The notes: generated by a model from the sequence alone, not told the origin. 64,000 bases of DNA from PALSA-693 sp963702305 (GCA_963702305.1 CAVPBX010000012.1:62001-126000), one strand, 5' to 3'; positions 8,823 to 18,074 are shown, counted from the stretch's first letter. Translations and numbers: made by a program.

Positions 8823-11171
8823 ATGGCCACCGCCGACGTCCTGGCCCTTCCTCGAGACGAGCTGCTGCGCCGGGCCCAAGCCCGGCGCGACGCCGCCCAC
8901 GGCACCAGAGTCACCTACTCGCCGAAGGTCTTCATCCCGCTCACCATGCTGTGCCGGGACAAGTGCGGCTACTGCACCTTCGCCAAGGCCCCGGCCCGGA
9001 TCGAGGCGCCCTACCTGACCGCCGATCAGGTCCTGGCCATCGCCAAGCAGGGCGCCGAAGCGGGCTGCCACGAGGCCTTGTTCACGCTCGGCGAGCGGCC
9101 CGAGGACCGCTACCCCGTCGCCCGGGCCTGGCTGGCCGAGCACGGTTACGGCTCGACCATCGACTATCTGGCGGCCATGTGCCAACTGGTGCTCGACGAA
9201 ACCGGGCTGCTGCCCCACGCCAACGCCGGCGCCCTGTTTCCCGACGAGCTGGCCCGCCTGCGGGTGGTCACCGCCAGCCAGGGCATGATGATCGAGACGC
9301 TCCGGGCCGATCTCGACGCCCACCGCGGTGCCCCCGACAAGACGCCCGCCCGCCGCCTGGCCACCCTCGAAGCCGCCGGCGAGCTCGGCATCCCCTTTAC
9401 CACCGGGATCCTGGTGGGCATCGGCGAGGACCGGGCCGACCGGGCCGCCGCGCTCGAGGCCATCGCCACCAGCCACGCCCGCCACGGCCACGTGCAAGAG
9501 GTCATCGTCCAGAACTTCCTGCCCAAGCCCGGGACCGCCATGCACCGGGCGCCGGCCTGCCCGCCCGACGACTTCCTGGATGCCATCGCCCTGGCCCGCC
9601 TCATCCTGCCGCCCGACGTCCACCTGCAGGCACCCCCGAACCTGTCGGACGACTTCGGCCCGTTGCTCGACGCCGGCATCGACGACTGGGGCGGCGTCTC
9701 CCCGGTCACGGCCGATCACGTCAACCCCGAACGACCCTGGCCCGCGCTCGACCGCCTGCGCGCCGCCACTGAGCAACGCGGCTTCAGCCTGGCGCCCCGC
9801 CTCACCATCTACCCCGAGTTCGCACTGGCCCCCACGCGGTGGCTCGACGAGGCCACGCGCTTCGCGGTCATGGACCGCAGCGACGCCGAGGGCCTGGGCC
9901 GGGACGACCCCGGCGCGGTGTTCCCGCAGAAGGTGGGCGAGTACAAGAACGTCGGCGACGGCGCCGAGGTGGTGCTGGTCGGCCGCCGCTCCACCCAGTG
10001 GTACTCCGGCGCCGACGTGCACCCGCCGCGCCTTCTGCCCGGATCGCCCCGGGCCGGCGGCGCGGTCGGCGAGGTGCTGGCCGGCGTGCGCCTGGGCCAG
10101 GAGCCCGGCGAGGCCGAACTGGTAACGCTGTTTACCGCCCGCGGCCCCGAGGTGGCCGCGGTGGCGCACCTGGCCGACGAGCTGCGGGCGGAGGCCGTCG
10201 GCGACGCGGTGACCTGGGTCAGCAACCGCAACATCAACTACACCAACGTCTGCACCTTCAAGTGCCGCTTCTGCGGGTTCTCGAAGGGCCCGCTGTCGCT
10301 CAACCTGCGCGGCACCCCCTACCTGCTGACCCTCGATGACATCGCCGGCCGGGTACGCGAGGCCTGGGACATGGGCGCCACCGAGGTGTGCCTGCAGGGC
10401 GGCATCCATCCCAACTTCGACGGCGACTACTACCTCGACGTCACCCGGGCCGTCAAAGACGCGGCCCCCGACATCCACGTCCACGGCTTTACCGCCCTGG
10501 AAGTCACGGAGGGGGCCCGCCGCCTCGACGAGCCGCTGGCGGACTACCTGCGGCGGCTCATGGATGCCGGGTTGCGGTCACTGCCGGGCACGGCGGCCGA
10601 GATCCTCGACGACGAGATCCGGGCCACCCTGTGCCCGGACAAGATCAACACGGAGCAGTGGCTGGAGGCCCACCGCACCGCGCATTCGGTGGGGTTGCGG
10701 TCCAACATCACCATCATGTTCGGCTCCATCGAGCAGCCGGTGCACTGGGCCCGCCACCTGGTGCGGACCCGGGCCCTGCAGAAGGAGACGGGCGGCTTCA
10801 CCGAGTTCGTGGGCCTGCCGTTTGTCCACATGGCCGCCCCGATCTACCTGCAGCGCAAGGCCCGCCGGGGCCCGACGTGGCGCGAGGTGGTCCTCATGCA
10901 CGCGGTGGGGCGCATCGCCTACCGAGGACTCATTGAAAATATCCAGGCGTCGTGGGTGAAGCTCGGCGCGGACGGCGCCCGCCAGTTGCTCATGGCCGGG
11001 GTCAACGACCTGGGGGGCACCCTCATCAACGAGAACATCTCCCGGGCCGCGGGCGCCAGCCACGGCCAAGGCCTCGACGAGGACGGCTTCCGGGCCATCG
11101 TGGAGCCGCTTGGCCGGACCTTGGAGCAGCGCACCACCCTGTACGGGCGGGTCAACGCCGGCGTGGCCTAG
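8823..11171 (+). CDS. fbiC: 7,8-didemethyl-8-hydroxy-5-deazariboflavin (FO) synthase
   Basis: FbiC makes FO, the chromophore of coenzyme F420, from tyrosine and 5-amino-6-ribitylamino-uracil. It is a fusion of two radical-SAM enzymes. The CofG half has the cluster motif CRDKCGYC (cysteines 44, 48, 51). The CofH half has CTFKCRFC near residue 476. Both are C-x3-C-x2-C motifs that hold a 4Fe-4S cluster. Typical following segments are present, such as SNRNINYTNVCTFKC and CLQGGIHPNFDGDYY. The length of 782 residues from ATG 8823 is near the family norm. A GTG four codons upstream is an alternative start. Its presence shows that the host makes F420. The hopanoid gene hpnB follows after 11 bases. 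Confidence 0.95.
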   Translation: MATADVLALPRDELLRRAQARRDAAHGTRVTYSPKVFIPLTMLCRDKCGYCTFAKAPARIEAPYLTADQVLAIAKQGAEAGCHEALFTLGERPEDRYPVARAWLAEHGYGSTIDYLAAMCQLVLDETGLLPHANAGALFPDELARLRVVTASQGMMIETLRADLDAHRGAPDKTPARRLATLEAAGELGIPFTTGILVGIGEDRADRAAALEAIATSHARHGHVQEVIVQNFLPKPGTAMHRAPACPPDDFLDAIALARLILPPDVHLQAPPNLSDDFGPLLDAGIDDWGGVSPVTADHVNPERPWPALDRLRAATEQRGFSLAPRLTIYPEFALAPTRWLDEATRFAVMDRSDAEGLGRDDPGAVFPQKVGEYKNVGDGAEVVLVGRRSTQWYSGADVHPPRLLPGSPRAGGAVGEVLAGVRLGQEPGEAELVTLFTARGPEVAAVAHLADELRAEAVGDAVTWVSNRNINYTNVCTFKCRFCGFSKGPLSLNLRGTPYLLTLDDIAGRVREAWDMGATEVCLQGGIHPNFDGDYYLDVTRAVKDAAPDIHVHGFTALEVTEGARRLDEPLADYLRRLMDAGLRSLPGTAAEILDDEIRATLCPDKINTEQWLEAHRTAHSVGLRSNITIMFGSIEQPVHWARHLVRTRALQKETGGFTEFVGLPFVHMAAPIYLQRKARRGPTWREVVLMHAVGRIAYRGLIENIQASWVKLGADGARQLLMAGVNDLGGTLINENISRAAGASHGQGLDEDGFRAIVEPLGRTLEQRTTLYGRVNAGVA

Positions 11172-11182
11172 CTTTCTCCCCC

Positions 11183-12340
11183 GTGGGGGAAGTCGTCGCC
11201 TGGATCGTGGTGGCGGCGTGGGTCTATCTGCTGGTGGGCCACGGCCGGTTCTGGAGCACCCGAGGGCGCTTGCCGGCTGCCGCGGCCCCGGCGTCGTGGC
11301 CGGTTGTGGCCGTGGTGGTGCCGGCGCGCGACGAGGAGGACATGCTGGCCGTCACCGTCCCAGCCCTGTTGGCCCAGGACTATCCGGGTCGAGCCCGGGT
11401 GGTGGTGGTCGACGACAGCAGCACCGATCGGACCGCCGCGGTGGCGCGAGGCGCAGGGGCCGGCGGCGGCCTGCCCCTGGAAGTGATCTGCGGCGGGCGC
11501 CGCCCTGATGGCTGGATGGGCAAGTTATGGGCGCTGCACCAGGGCGTCGACCACGCGTTGTCAGCCGGCGCGGCGCCGGACTGGCTGCTCCTGACCGACG
11601 CCGACATCGAGCATCCGCCGGATTCGCTGCGCCGTCTGGTGGCCGCCGCGGTGGCCGATCGGCGTGATGCCGTGTCGCTGATGGCCCGCCTCCGGGTCGT
11701 GACCCGTTGGGAACGACTGATCATCCCGGCGTTCGTGTACTTCTTCGCCCAGCTCTATCCCTTCCGGCGCGTGGGCCGCACCGGCCGCACCGCGGCGGCG
11801 GCCGGCGGGTGCGTCCTGGTCCGGCGGGCCGCCCTGGAGGCGGCCGGCGGGATGGCGGCCATCCGCGATGCGGTGATCGACGATGTGTCGCTGGCGCGCC
11901 GGCTCAAGGATTCGGGGGCGTCGATCTGGTTGGGCCTGGCCGACGACGTGCGCAGCGTGCGCCCCTACCCCGCCCTTCGAGACCTGTGGCACATGGTGGC
12001 GCGGAGCGCCTTTACCCAATTGCGGAACTCGGTCCTGCTCCTGGTGGGGACGGTCGCCGGTCTGGTGGTGATCTACCTCGGGCCGGGGCTGGCGCTCGTC
12101 GTCGGGCTGGCGGTGGGCGACTGGTGGGTCGCCGCCGCCGGGGCGATGGCGTCGGCCCTGATGGTCGCGACCTACCTGCCGATGGTCCGCTACTACCGGT
12201 TGGCCTGGCCGTGGGCCCTGACGCTGCCCCTGGCCGCCGCCACCTACTGCGCCATGACGGTCGACTCTGCCCGGCGGCACTGGCAGGGTCGAGGGGTGGA
12301 GTGGAAAGGCCGGCGCTACCGGGCCGGCACGGGGGCCTAG
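11183..12340 (+). CDS. hpnB: Hopene-associated glycosyltransferase HpnB
   Basis: A 385-residue family 2 glycosyltransferase with a predicted N-terminal membrane segment (VVAWIVVAAWVYLLVGHG) and more hydrophobic segments near the C-terminus (SVLLLVGTVAGLVVIYLG). The GT-A domain shows VVPARDEED, VVVVDDSSTDRT and LLLTDADIEHP. HpnB-specific blocks are present: GWMGKLWALHQGV, IPAFVYFFAQLYPFR, AAAAGGCVLVRR, DDVSLARRLKDSG and DSARRHWQGRGVEWKGR. HpnB genes belong to hopanoid (bacterial sterol-like lipid) clusters; the exact glycosyl transfer is not defined. The GTG start at 11183 fits the family N-terminus but lacks a clear ribosome site. Its stop overlaps the convergent neighbour's stop in the tetranucleotide CTAG. 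Confidence 0.88.
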   Translation: MGEVVAWIVVAAWVYLLVGHGRFWSTRGRLPAAAAPASWPVVAVVVPARDEEDMLAVTVPALLAQDYPGRARVVVVDDSSTDRTAAVARGAGAGGGLPLEVICGGRRPDGWMGKLWALHQGVDHALSAGAAPDWLLLTDADIEHPPDSLRRLVAAAVADRRDAVSLMARLRVVTRWERLIIPAFVYFFAQLYPFRRVGRTGRTAAAAGGCVLVRRAALEAAGGMAAIRDAVIDDVSLARRLKDSGASIWLGLADDVRSVRPYPALRDLWHMVARSAFTQLRNSVLLLVGTVAGLVVIYLGPGLALVVGLAVGDWWVAAAGAMASALMVATYLPMVRYYRLAWPWALTLPLAAATYCAMTVDSARRHWQGRGVEWKGRRYRAGTGA

Positions 12341-13992
12341 CCCCGCAACATCCGCCCTGGCCGGGCGTCGAGGCCTTCGGCCGCCGGCTGCCCATTCAGG
12401 CGGATCGGCACCCCGTTGACGAGGACGTGGGTCACGCCGGTGGGGGCGTCGGCCGTCAACCGCTCGCCGTCAGCTGGGAAGTCGTGCAGGCGTCGCAGAG
12501 GTCCGGGCGCCACCGTGGCGGGGTCGAAGACGCACACGTCGGCCGCCTGGCCCACCTCGAGGGTGCCCCGGTCGGCCAAGCTGTAGACGGCGGCCGGCTC
12601 GCCGGTGAGCTTGTGGACGGCGCGCTCGAGCGGCATTACTTCCCGGTCGCGGACCCAGGTACCGAGCAGGTCGGTGGCGAAGCAGGCGTCGCACAGCTGA
12701 GAGACGTGGGCACCCGAGTCGGCCAAGCCGAACAACACGTTGTCGCGGGGCAGGAGCCAGGCGATCGCCTCGGGGTCGTCGTTGGCCAGGACGGAGCAGA
12801 AGCGGGTCTGGAGGCCATCGGCCAACGAGATATCGAGGATGGCGTCGAGCGGGGTGCAGTCCCACTCGGTGGCCACGTCGAGAACCGCCCGGCCGATCAG
12901 GTCGGGGCGGGAGGCCGACTCGGCCACCGAGAGGGCGGGCCAGTTGAAGTGGGAGCTGAGATCGTCCCAGGCCGCAGCCCGCCAGGCGGGGTCCCGGTAG
13001 GCGGTCTTACGGTCCTCGACCGGGCAGCCCATCAGCTTGGCGAAGGAGGGGCGCATGTTGAGGGTGAAGGGCTCGGCCAGGTTCATCTGGAACGCCAGCG
13101 GGCGGCACGACACCTGCGGCCACACCTCGATGCCCTGCCGGCGGGCCTCGTCGTGCTCGGCGATCACCCGCTCGTGGTAGGGGTAGCCCTTGACGGTCAG
13201 CAACGCGGTCCAGGTGAAGGGCCGGCCGATCTCCTGCTGGAGGGCGAACACCTGCGGGTGCTTGAACACGCCCCCGGGGAGGAGGGCCACCACTCCCCGG
13301 CCGGCGTCGCGCAACGGGAGGAGCAGGGCCCGCAACTCGTCCAGGTCGGCGACCCGCGACGGCACCGGGCGCCCCTGGTCGCCGTTGTGGGTGGGCGAGG
13401 CGCTGCTGGCGAACCCGATGGCTCCCGCCGCCATGGCGTCCCGCACCGCGTTCTGCATGCTCTCGAGCTCCCGGGCGGTGGCGGCCCGCTCGTAGGCGTC
13501 CTCCCCCATCACGTACAGCCGGACCGCGGTGTGTCCGACGTAGCAGCCGTAGTTGAGCGCCACCCCGCGGCGCTCGACGGCGTCCAGGTACTCGGGGAAC
13601 GTCTCGAACTCGGCCCACGGCACGCCCGCCGCCAGGGTGTCGAAGCTCATGTCCTCCACGTGCTGCAGGGTGCGGGCCAGGAGCGGGACCTCCGGCGCCT
13701 GGATGGGGGCGATGGAGAACCCGCAGTTGCCGGCGACGACGGTGGTCACGCCGTGATAGGACGATGGCGTCAGCCACGGGTCCCAGAACACCTGGGCGTC
13801 GTAGTGGGTGTGGATGTCGATGAACCCGGGGCTGACCACCTGGCCCGACGCGTCCAGTACCCGGCGACCCGTCAACCGCTCCCCGATGGCAGCGATGCGG
13901 CCTCCCGAGATGGCCACATCGGCCAACCGGCCCGGCGCGCCGGTGCCGTCCATGAGCGTCCCGCCCCGTATCACCACATCGCTGTCGGGCAT
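12337..13992 (-). CDS. N-acyl-D-amino-acid deacylase family amidohydrolase
   Basis: A 551-residue metal-dependent amidohydrolase of the D-aminoacylase group (COG3653). The composite N-terminal barrel reads VVIRGGTLMDGTGAPG. The metal motif GFIDIHTHYDAQ is followed by the signature GNCGFSIAP, whose cysteine is a zinc ligand in D-aminoacylases. Conserved later parts include DSGAHVSQ and the C-terminal beta-sandwich strand AADVCVFDPATV. These enzymes remove acyl groups from N-acyl-D-amino acids or open cyclic ureides; this paralogue's substrate is not evident. The ATG at 13990-13992 follows a GGGGGA stretch. It is convergent with hpnB and divergent from the VOC gene. Confidence 0.8.
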   Translation of the reverse strand: MPDSDVVIRGGTLMDGTGAPGRLADVAISGGRIAAIGERLTGRRVLDASGQVVSPGFIDIHTHYDAQVFWDPWLTPSSYHGVTTVVAGNCGFSIAPIQAPEVPLLARTLQHVEDMSFDTLAAGVPWAEFETFPEYLDAVERRGVALNYGCYVGHTAVRLYVMGEDAYERAATARELESMQNAVRDAMAAGAIGFASSASPTHNGDQGRPVPSRVADLDELRALLLPLRDAGRGVVALLPGGVFKHPQVFALQQEIGRPFTWTALLTVKGYPYHERVIAEHDEARRQGIEVWPQVSCRPLAFQMNLAEPFTLNMRPSFAKLMGCPVEDRKTAYRDPAWRAAAWDDLSSHFNWPALSVAESASRPDLIGRAVLDVATEWDCTPLDAILDISLADGLQTRFCSVLANDDPEAIAWLLPRDNVLFGLADSGAHVSQLCDACFATDLLGTWVRDREVMPLERAVHKLTGEPAAVYSLADRGTLEVGQAADVCVFDPATVAPGPLRRLHDFPADGERLTADAPTGVTHVLVNGVPIRLNGQPAAEGLDARPGRMLRG

Positions 13993-14041
13993 GGTCCCCC
14001 TTTACTGCTGTGGCACTGGTGTGGGCCTAGCCTACGAGGGC

Positions 14042-14524
14042 ATGCCGGCCACCACCACCGTCTTCAGCCACGTTGGCCATTGCGTGACCGACTTGGGGCG
14101 GGCCCGGCGGTTCTACCAGGAACTGCTCGGCTTCGAGTTCGACCGCCAGATCAAGGTGCCGGACGCGCCCGCGGACCGGCTGCTGCGCATCGAGGCCCCA
14201 CTGGGCATGACCGCGGTGTACCTCCGCAAGGATGCCGTGGTCCTCGAGCTCATGCAGTTCGACCGGCCGGGGAACCCGCCGGCCCGACCCCGGCCCGTCA
14301 ACGAACCGGGGTTGACGCACCTGTCGATGTGCGTCGCCGATGTGGCCGGCACGGCCGGACGGGTGGCCGAGCTCGGCGGCGAGGTGCTCGAGGACACCGA
14401 CGTCGGCGCCGCGTTGTTCGTCCGCGATCCCGACGGCCAGCTGATCGAGCTGTTGCCGATGGCCTACCGGGACTCGCTGCTCTCCCGGAAATCAGGCCCG
14501 GCGCCGGCGGGTCCCGCCGAATAG
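14042..14524 (+). CDS. VOC family (glyoxalase/bleomycin-resistance/dioxygenase fold) protein
   Basis: A 160-residue vicinal-oxygen-chelate protein with two beta-alpha-beta-beta-beta modules. The first begins FSHVGHCVTDLGRARRFYQE, the second LTHLSMCVADVAGTAGR, and the end has FVRDPDGQLIELL. The likely metal ligands are the histidine of the first strand, the second-module histidine and the final glutamate. Proteins of this type include methylmalonyl-CoA epimerases, glyoxalases and ring-cleaving dioxygenases, and the sequence does not choose among them. The ATG at 14042 has a short GAGG just upstream. The last 33 bases overlap the 3' end of the convergent TetR gene. Confidence 0.75.
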   Translation: MPATTTVFSHVGHCVTDLGRARRFYQELLGFEFDRQIKVPDAPADRLLRIEAPLGMTAVYLRKDAVVLELMQFDRPGNPPARPRPVNEPGLTHLSMCVADVAGTAGRVAELGGEVLEDTDVGAALFVRDPDGQLIELLPMAYRDSLLSRKSGPAPAGPAE

Positions 14525-15121
14525 GCCCACATGCAGGATGCTCGCCAGGCTGTCGAGCAGGGCCTCCCGGTCCACCGGCACCAGCCCGATCACGGCGTAG
14601 AAGCTGGCCCGCTCGACCATGGAGACCATGGCCAACGCCGCGGCGTCGGGATCGCTGACCGGCAGGCGCTCGACCTCGCCGACCCTCCGGACCAGCTGGT
14701 GGATGAACCGGCGGAGGACGAGCGCACCGCTGCGCGCCATCTCGGCGTTCTGGGCGTTGGCCTCCGTCCAGGCCCGGATGACCGGGTGGTAGTGCTGGTA
14801 GAGGTCGTAGAAGCGGCCCAGCCAGGTTCGCAATTCGCCGTACCCGGCCTTCGACGGTTGGATCGGCGGCAGGGTCTCGGCGAGCAGGCGCATTTCCTCG
14901 GTCACATCCGCGATCAGGGCTTGGAACAGGTCCTCCTTGCCGGCGAAGTACAGGTAGAAGGTCCCGTGCGACGTGCGGGCCCGCCTGGTGATGTCGTCGA
15001 CTCGGGTGTGGTGATAGCCGCGTTCGTCGAAGACCACGATGGCCGCGTCGAGCAACCGGCGCAGGGTCTGCTTGCCCTGCTCGCGGAGCTGACGGGTCTG
15101 GGCCGGGGCGCCTCCGAGCAC
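14492..15121 (-). CDS. TetR/AcrR family transcriptional regulator
   Basis: A 209-residue one-component repressor. The N-terminal helix-turn-helix is clear: TLRRLLDAAIVVFDERGY, TRVDDITRRARTSHGTFY and YFAGKEDLF. The C-terminal helical domain would bind a small ligand, perhaps an acyl-CoA given the neighbours. The GTG start at 15119-15121 is the first in frame and there is no strong ribosome site. The gene overlaps the end of the VOC gene and lies 118 bases downstream of the P450 gene on the same strand, so it may control the P450/acyl-CoA synthetase divergon. That is inference. Confidence 0.85.
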   Translation of the reverse strand: MLGGAPAQTRQLREQGKQTLRRLLDAAIVVFDERGYHHTRVDDITRRARTSHGTFYLYFAGKEDLFQALIADVTEEMRLLAETLPPIQPSKAGYGELRTWLGRFYDLYQHYHPVIRAWTEANAQNAEMARSGALVLRRFIHQLVRRVGEVERLPVSDPDAAALAMVSMVERASFYAVIGLVPVDREALLDSLASILHVGLFGGTRRRRA

Positions 15122-15187
15122 CGTCGACGACGACCCGTCCGCGGTCGCCTTCCGGGGCGGGTTCTTCGGGATCGGGCGAGGCTAGCC

Positions 15188-15219
15188 AGCCTGACGTTCG
15201 CCGACAAGGACGTCAGGCT
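15188..15219. terminator. Inverted repeat after the P450 gene, possible terminator
   Basis: A perfect 10-base stem, AGCCTGACGT at 15188-15197 and its complement at 15210-15219, with a 12-base loop. It lies about 20 bases past the stop of the minus-strand P450 gene. No U-tract follows on the minus strand, so it would be a weak or Rho-assisted terminator, or a processing hairpin. Confidence 0.4.
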
Positions 15220-15239
15220 TGCTCTTTCGAGGCGCGAAG

Positions 15240-16499
15240 TCAGAACGGTCGGGTCGACGGACCGGCCAGCGGCCCGGGGGTGAACGTGGCGGGCATACGG
15301 ACCACGCCGGCGAGCATGGGGTTGCCGTCGTAGAAGCGGGTGGCCTCGCGGTCCACCCGGTAGTCAGGCAGCCGCCGCAGCACCGCCCCCACGAGCACCT
15401 GGTACAAGGTCCGCGCCAGGTGCATGCCGATGCAGCGATGCGGGCCGACCCCGAACGCCAGGTGCGGGTTCGGGGACCGGTCCAGGACGACCGCTTCCGG
15501 GTGGGCGAACTCCGACTCGTCGTGGTTGGCCGACAGCCAGCTCATCAGGACGACGTCGCCGGCGGTCAGCTGGCAGCCGCCCAGCTCGGTGTCCCTGGTG
15601 ACCGTGCGGGTCAGCGTCTCGTTGACCGAGTAGTAACGGAGGAACTCCTCGGTGGCCGGGACCAGCAGCTCGGGCTGGTCGATGAGCCGCTGGCGCAGCT
15701 CGGGGTGGGCGTCGAGGTGGTGGAGGGTGAGCGAGGTGAGCGAGGTGGTCGTATCCAAGCCGCCGCCGATGAGGTTCCACAGCACGGAGATGATCTCGTC
15801 GTCGCCGAGCAGCCGATCGTCGTCGACCCGGACCGCCACCAGCTGCGACAGCACGTCGTGGCGTGGTTGCCGGCGCCGGCCGTGGGCCTCGGCCAACAGC
15901 TCCGCCATGATGTCCGGCGCGTTCGCCCGGGCCTGGTCGTACTCCGGGCTCCCCGGCCGGTGGGCCACGGTGGCGTGGAACATCTCGGCGTACCGCTCCC
16001 AGCTGTCGCCCGGCAGGCCGATCAGCTGCATCGTCACCACGGCCGGCACCGGGTTGGCCAGGTCGAGGACGAGGTCCATCTGACCCGATTCGATGCGGCG
16101 GTCGATGAACCATTCCGTCAACGCCTCCATCGACGGCCGCCGGGCGGCGATGGCGGGGGGGAGGAGGAAGGGGTTGAGCACCCGCCGCAGGGCCTGGTGG
16201 GTCACCGGATCCGCCTCGGCGATCCCGGCGGGGGGCAGCCCCCGGGCGCGCGGCACGCCCGCGATGCCGCGGCAGGCGACTCCGCCCCGTTCGCCGAGCT
16301 CGCTGCTGAAGGTGGCCTCGTCCCGCGAGACCTGGGCCACCTCGGCGTGACCGCTCACCACCCAGAAGCCGCCGTGGTTGGGACTGAACGCGACCGGTTT
16401 CCGGCGCAGTTGCTCCCACCCCGCCAGCCGGTCGTCGAGGAACTCCTTGGCGTGATGGTCGAACTCCACCACTGGTCGTTGACCCACTGCGTCCCCCAC
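15240..16499 (-). CDS. Cytochrome P450
   Basis: A soluble bacterial P450 of 419 residues. The haem-binding loop is FGVGPHRCIGMHLA with the axial cysteine. The I-helix oxygen-activation motif is LIGGGLDTTT. The ExxR motif is EEFLR. It would need a ferredoxin and reductase, none of which is next to it. It starts at GTG 16497-16499, only 45 bases from the divergent acyl-CoA synthetase gene. That pairing, with SDR and alcohol dehydrogenase genes following, suggests hydroxylation of a lipid, terpenoid or steroid-like acid before CoA activation. The substrate is not deducible from the sequence. Confidence 0.9.
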   Translation of the reverse strand: MGDAVGQRPVVEFDHHAKEFLDDRLAGWEQLRRKPVAFSPNHGGFWVVSGHAEVAQVSRDEATFSSELGERGGVACRGIAGVPRARGLPPAGIAEADPVTHQALRRVLNPFLLPPAIAARRPSMEALTEWFIDRRIESGQMDLVLDLANPVPAVVTMQLIGLPGDSWERYAEMFHATVAHRPGSPEYDQARANAPDIMAELLAEAHGRRRQPRHDVLSQLVAVRVDDDRLLGDDEIISVLWNLIGGGLDTTTSLTSLTLHHLDAHPELRQRLIDQPELLVPATEEFLRYYSVNETLTRTVTRDTELGGCQLTAGDVVLMSWLSANHDESEFAHPEAVVLDRSPNPHLAFGVGPHRCIGMHLARTLYQVLVGAVLRRLPDYRVDREATRFYDGNPMLAGVVRMPATFTPGPLAGPSTRPF

Positions 16500-16544
16500 T
16501 CGACGGGCGCCCTGCCATACCGATATATTCGTGGTTCACTGTAT
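16500..16544. promoter_or_regulatory. 45-bp divergent promoter/operator region
   Basis: This is the only space between the start codons of the P450 (minus) and acyl-CoA synthetase (plus) genes. It is A+T-richer than its surroundings. It holds an imperfect palindrome, TATATTCGTG, then gtt, then CACTGTATA, running up to the plus-strand ATG. With no Shine-Dalgarno sequence visible upstream of 16545, that mRNA may be leaderless, and the palindrome could be a TetR-type operator. Suggestive only. Confidence 0.3.
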
Positions 16545-18074
16545 ATGACACGGGCGTCAGGGTCGCAGCTGCTCACCGACCAGCTTCGGCTCATGGCCGA
16601 GAACTTTCCCGACGAGTGCGGGTACGTCGAGGTGACGAGCGACCGGCGCCTGACGTTTGGCGAGTGGGACCGCGAGTCGGACCGGGTCGCGACGGGTTTG
16701 GTGGAGGCGGGGGTCGCGAAGGGCGACCGGGTGGCCGTCTACCTGCCGCCGGAAGAGGCCCTGGAGTGGATCGTCGCCTACGCCGCGGTCCACAAGGCCG
16801 GGGCGGTGGCCGTGCCCACCAACACCCGGGTGGCCGCCCGGGAGCTGGCCTACCTGGTCCGGCACTCGGGCGCGGTAGCCGCCTTCGTCGGGTCGAGCAC
16901 CATTGCCACCCTGGAGCAGGTGCGCGCCGATCTGCCCGCCTTGCGCTGGATGGCCACCACCGCCGAGTCGCGACCGGCGGGGTACGTCGCCTGGTCCCAG
17001 GCGGGTCGCGCCGGCGAACCCGTACAGGTGGGCGTTACCGGCGACGACCTGGCCGACATCATGTACACCTCGGGCACGACCGGTCGGCCCAAGGGGGTGG
17101 TGGTCCGCCACCGCGACGCCGCCACCATGCCCAACGGGCTGCCGCGGTGGTCCGGGGACGGCTGGCTGCACGCCTCCCCGCTCTTCACCTTCGCCGGGAT
17201 CGCGTCCGTCTACAACCCTATGAAGCTGGGCATGACCGGTCTCTACCAGCCCCGCTTCGACGCGGGCGCCTGGTTGGAACAGGTCGAACAGCGCCGGCCG
17301 GCCGCCGTGTTCCTGGTCCCGGCCATGGCCCAGCTGCTGCTGGCCCACCCCCGCCTCGCCGACGCCGACCTGTCGAGCATCCGCATGGCCAGTCTCGGGA
17401 GCGCCCCGCTGGCCCCCGAGACGTTCCGCCGACTGCGCGAGAAGCTGCCGGACGCCTGGGTCTCCAACAACTGGGGCATGACCGAAGCCGGATCGGCCTA
17501 CTGCGTCCTGCCGCCCGAGGAGGCCGGCCGGCGAGTGGGGAGCGTCGGCAAGCCGGTTCCACCCGTCACCTTCCGCGTGGTGGACGAGCAGGGCGGGCCG
17601 CTGGCGGCCCACCAGGTCGGCGAGCTGCTGGTGTCCAATCCGGGCCGGGAGCGGGAGTATTTCCACGATCCGGAGGAGACGGCCCGCACCTGGCAGGACG
17701 GCTGGCTGCACACCGGCGACCTGGCCCGCCTCGACGAGGACGGCTACCTGTACATCGTGGGCCGCAAGAAGGACGTGATCATCCGCGGCGGCCAAAACGT
17801 GCACGCCGGCGACATCGAGTCGGTTCTGTTGGAGCATCCCGCCGTCCAGGAGGCGGCCGTGGCCGGCATCCCCCACCCGGTGCTCGGCGAGGACGTGGCC
17901 GCGTGGATCGTGCGCCGGCCCGGGGCGGAGATCGACGCCGGTGGGCTGCAGGCGTTCCTGGCCGAACGGCTCACCGACTACAAGATTCCCCGCCGGATCA
18001 CCTTCGTGGCGGAGCTACCCCGCAACGCCACCGGCAAGGTGGTCAAGCATCTCCTGATGGACCTGCCGTCCTGA
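16545..18074 (+). CDS. AMP-forming acyl-CoA synthetase (FadD-like)
   Basis: A 509-residue member of the ANL superfamily that activates a carboxylic acid as an acyl-adenylate and then as an acyl-CoA. Motifs in order: P-loop-like YTSGTTGRPKGVV, NNWGMTEAG (A5), TGDLARLDEDGYLYIVGRKK (A7-A8) and NATGKVVKHLL with the C-terminal catalytic lysine. The ATG at 16545 lacks a ribosome site. The TGA overlaps the next ATG (TGATG), so the SDR gene is translationally coupled. Together with the divergent P450 and the SDR and alcohol dehydrogenase behind it, it probably serves one degradative route. Confidence 0.88.
   Translation: MTRASGSQLLTDQLRLMAENFPDECGYVEVTSDRRLTFGEWDRESDRVATGLVEAGVAKGDRVAVYLPPEEALEWIVAYAAVHKAGAVAVPTNTRVAARELAYLVRHSGAVAAFVGSSTIATLEQVRADLPALRWMATTAESRPAGYVAWSQAGRAGEPVQVGVTGDDLADIMYTSGTTGRPKGVVVRHRDAATMPNGLPRWSGDGWLHASPLFTFAGIASVYNPMKLGMTGLYQPRFDAGAWLEQVEQRRPAAVFLVPAMAQLLLAHPRLADADLSSIRMASLGSAPLAPETFRRLREKLPDAWVSNNWGMTEAGSAYCVLPPEEAGRRVGSVGKPVPPVTFRVVDEQGGPLAAHQVGELLVSNPGREREYFHDPEETARTWQDGWLHTGDLARLDEDGYLYIVGRKKDVIIRGGQNVHAGDIESVLLEHPAVQEAAVAGIPHPVLGEDVAAWIVRRPGAEIDAGGLQAFLAERLTDYKIPRRITFVAELPRNATGKVVKHLLMDLPS

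Noticed and set aside
11707..14658. A 983-codon open frame on the plus strand across hpnB and the aminoacylase gene
   Set aside because: It is antisense to the D-aminoacylase-type gene and out of frame in hpnB. No motif is present.
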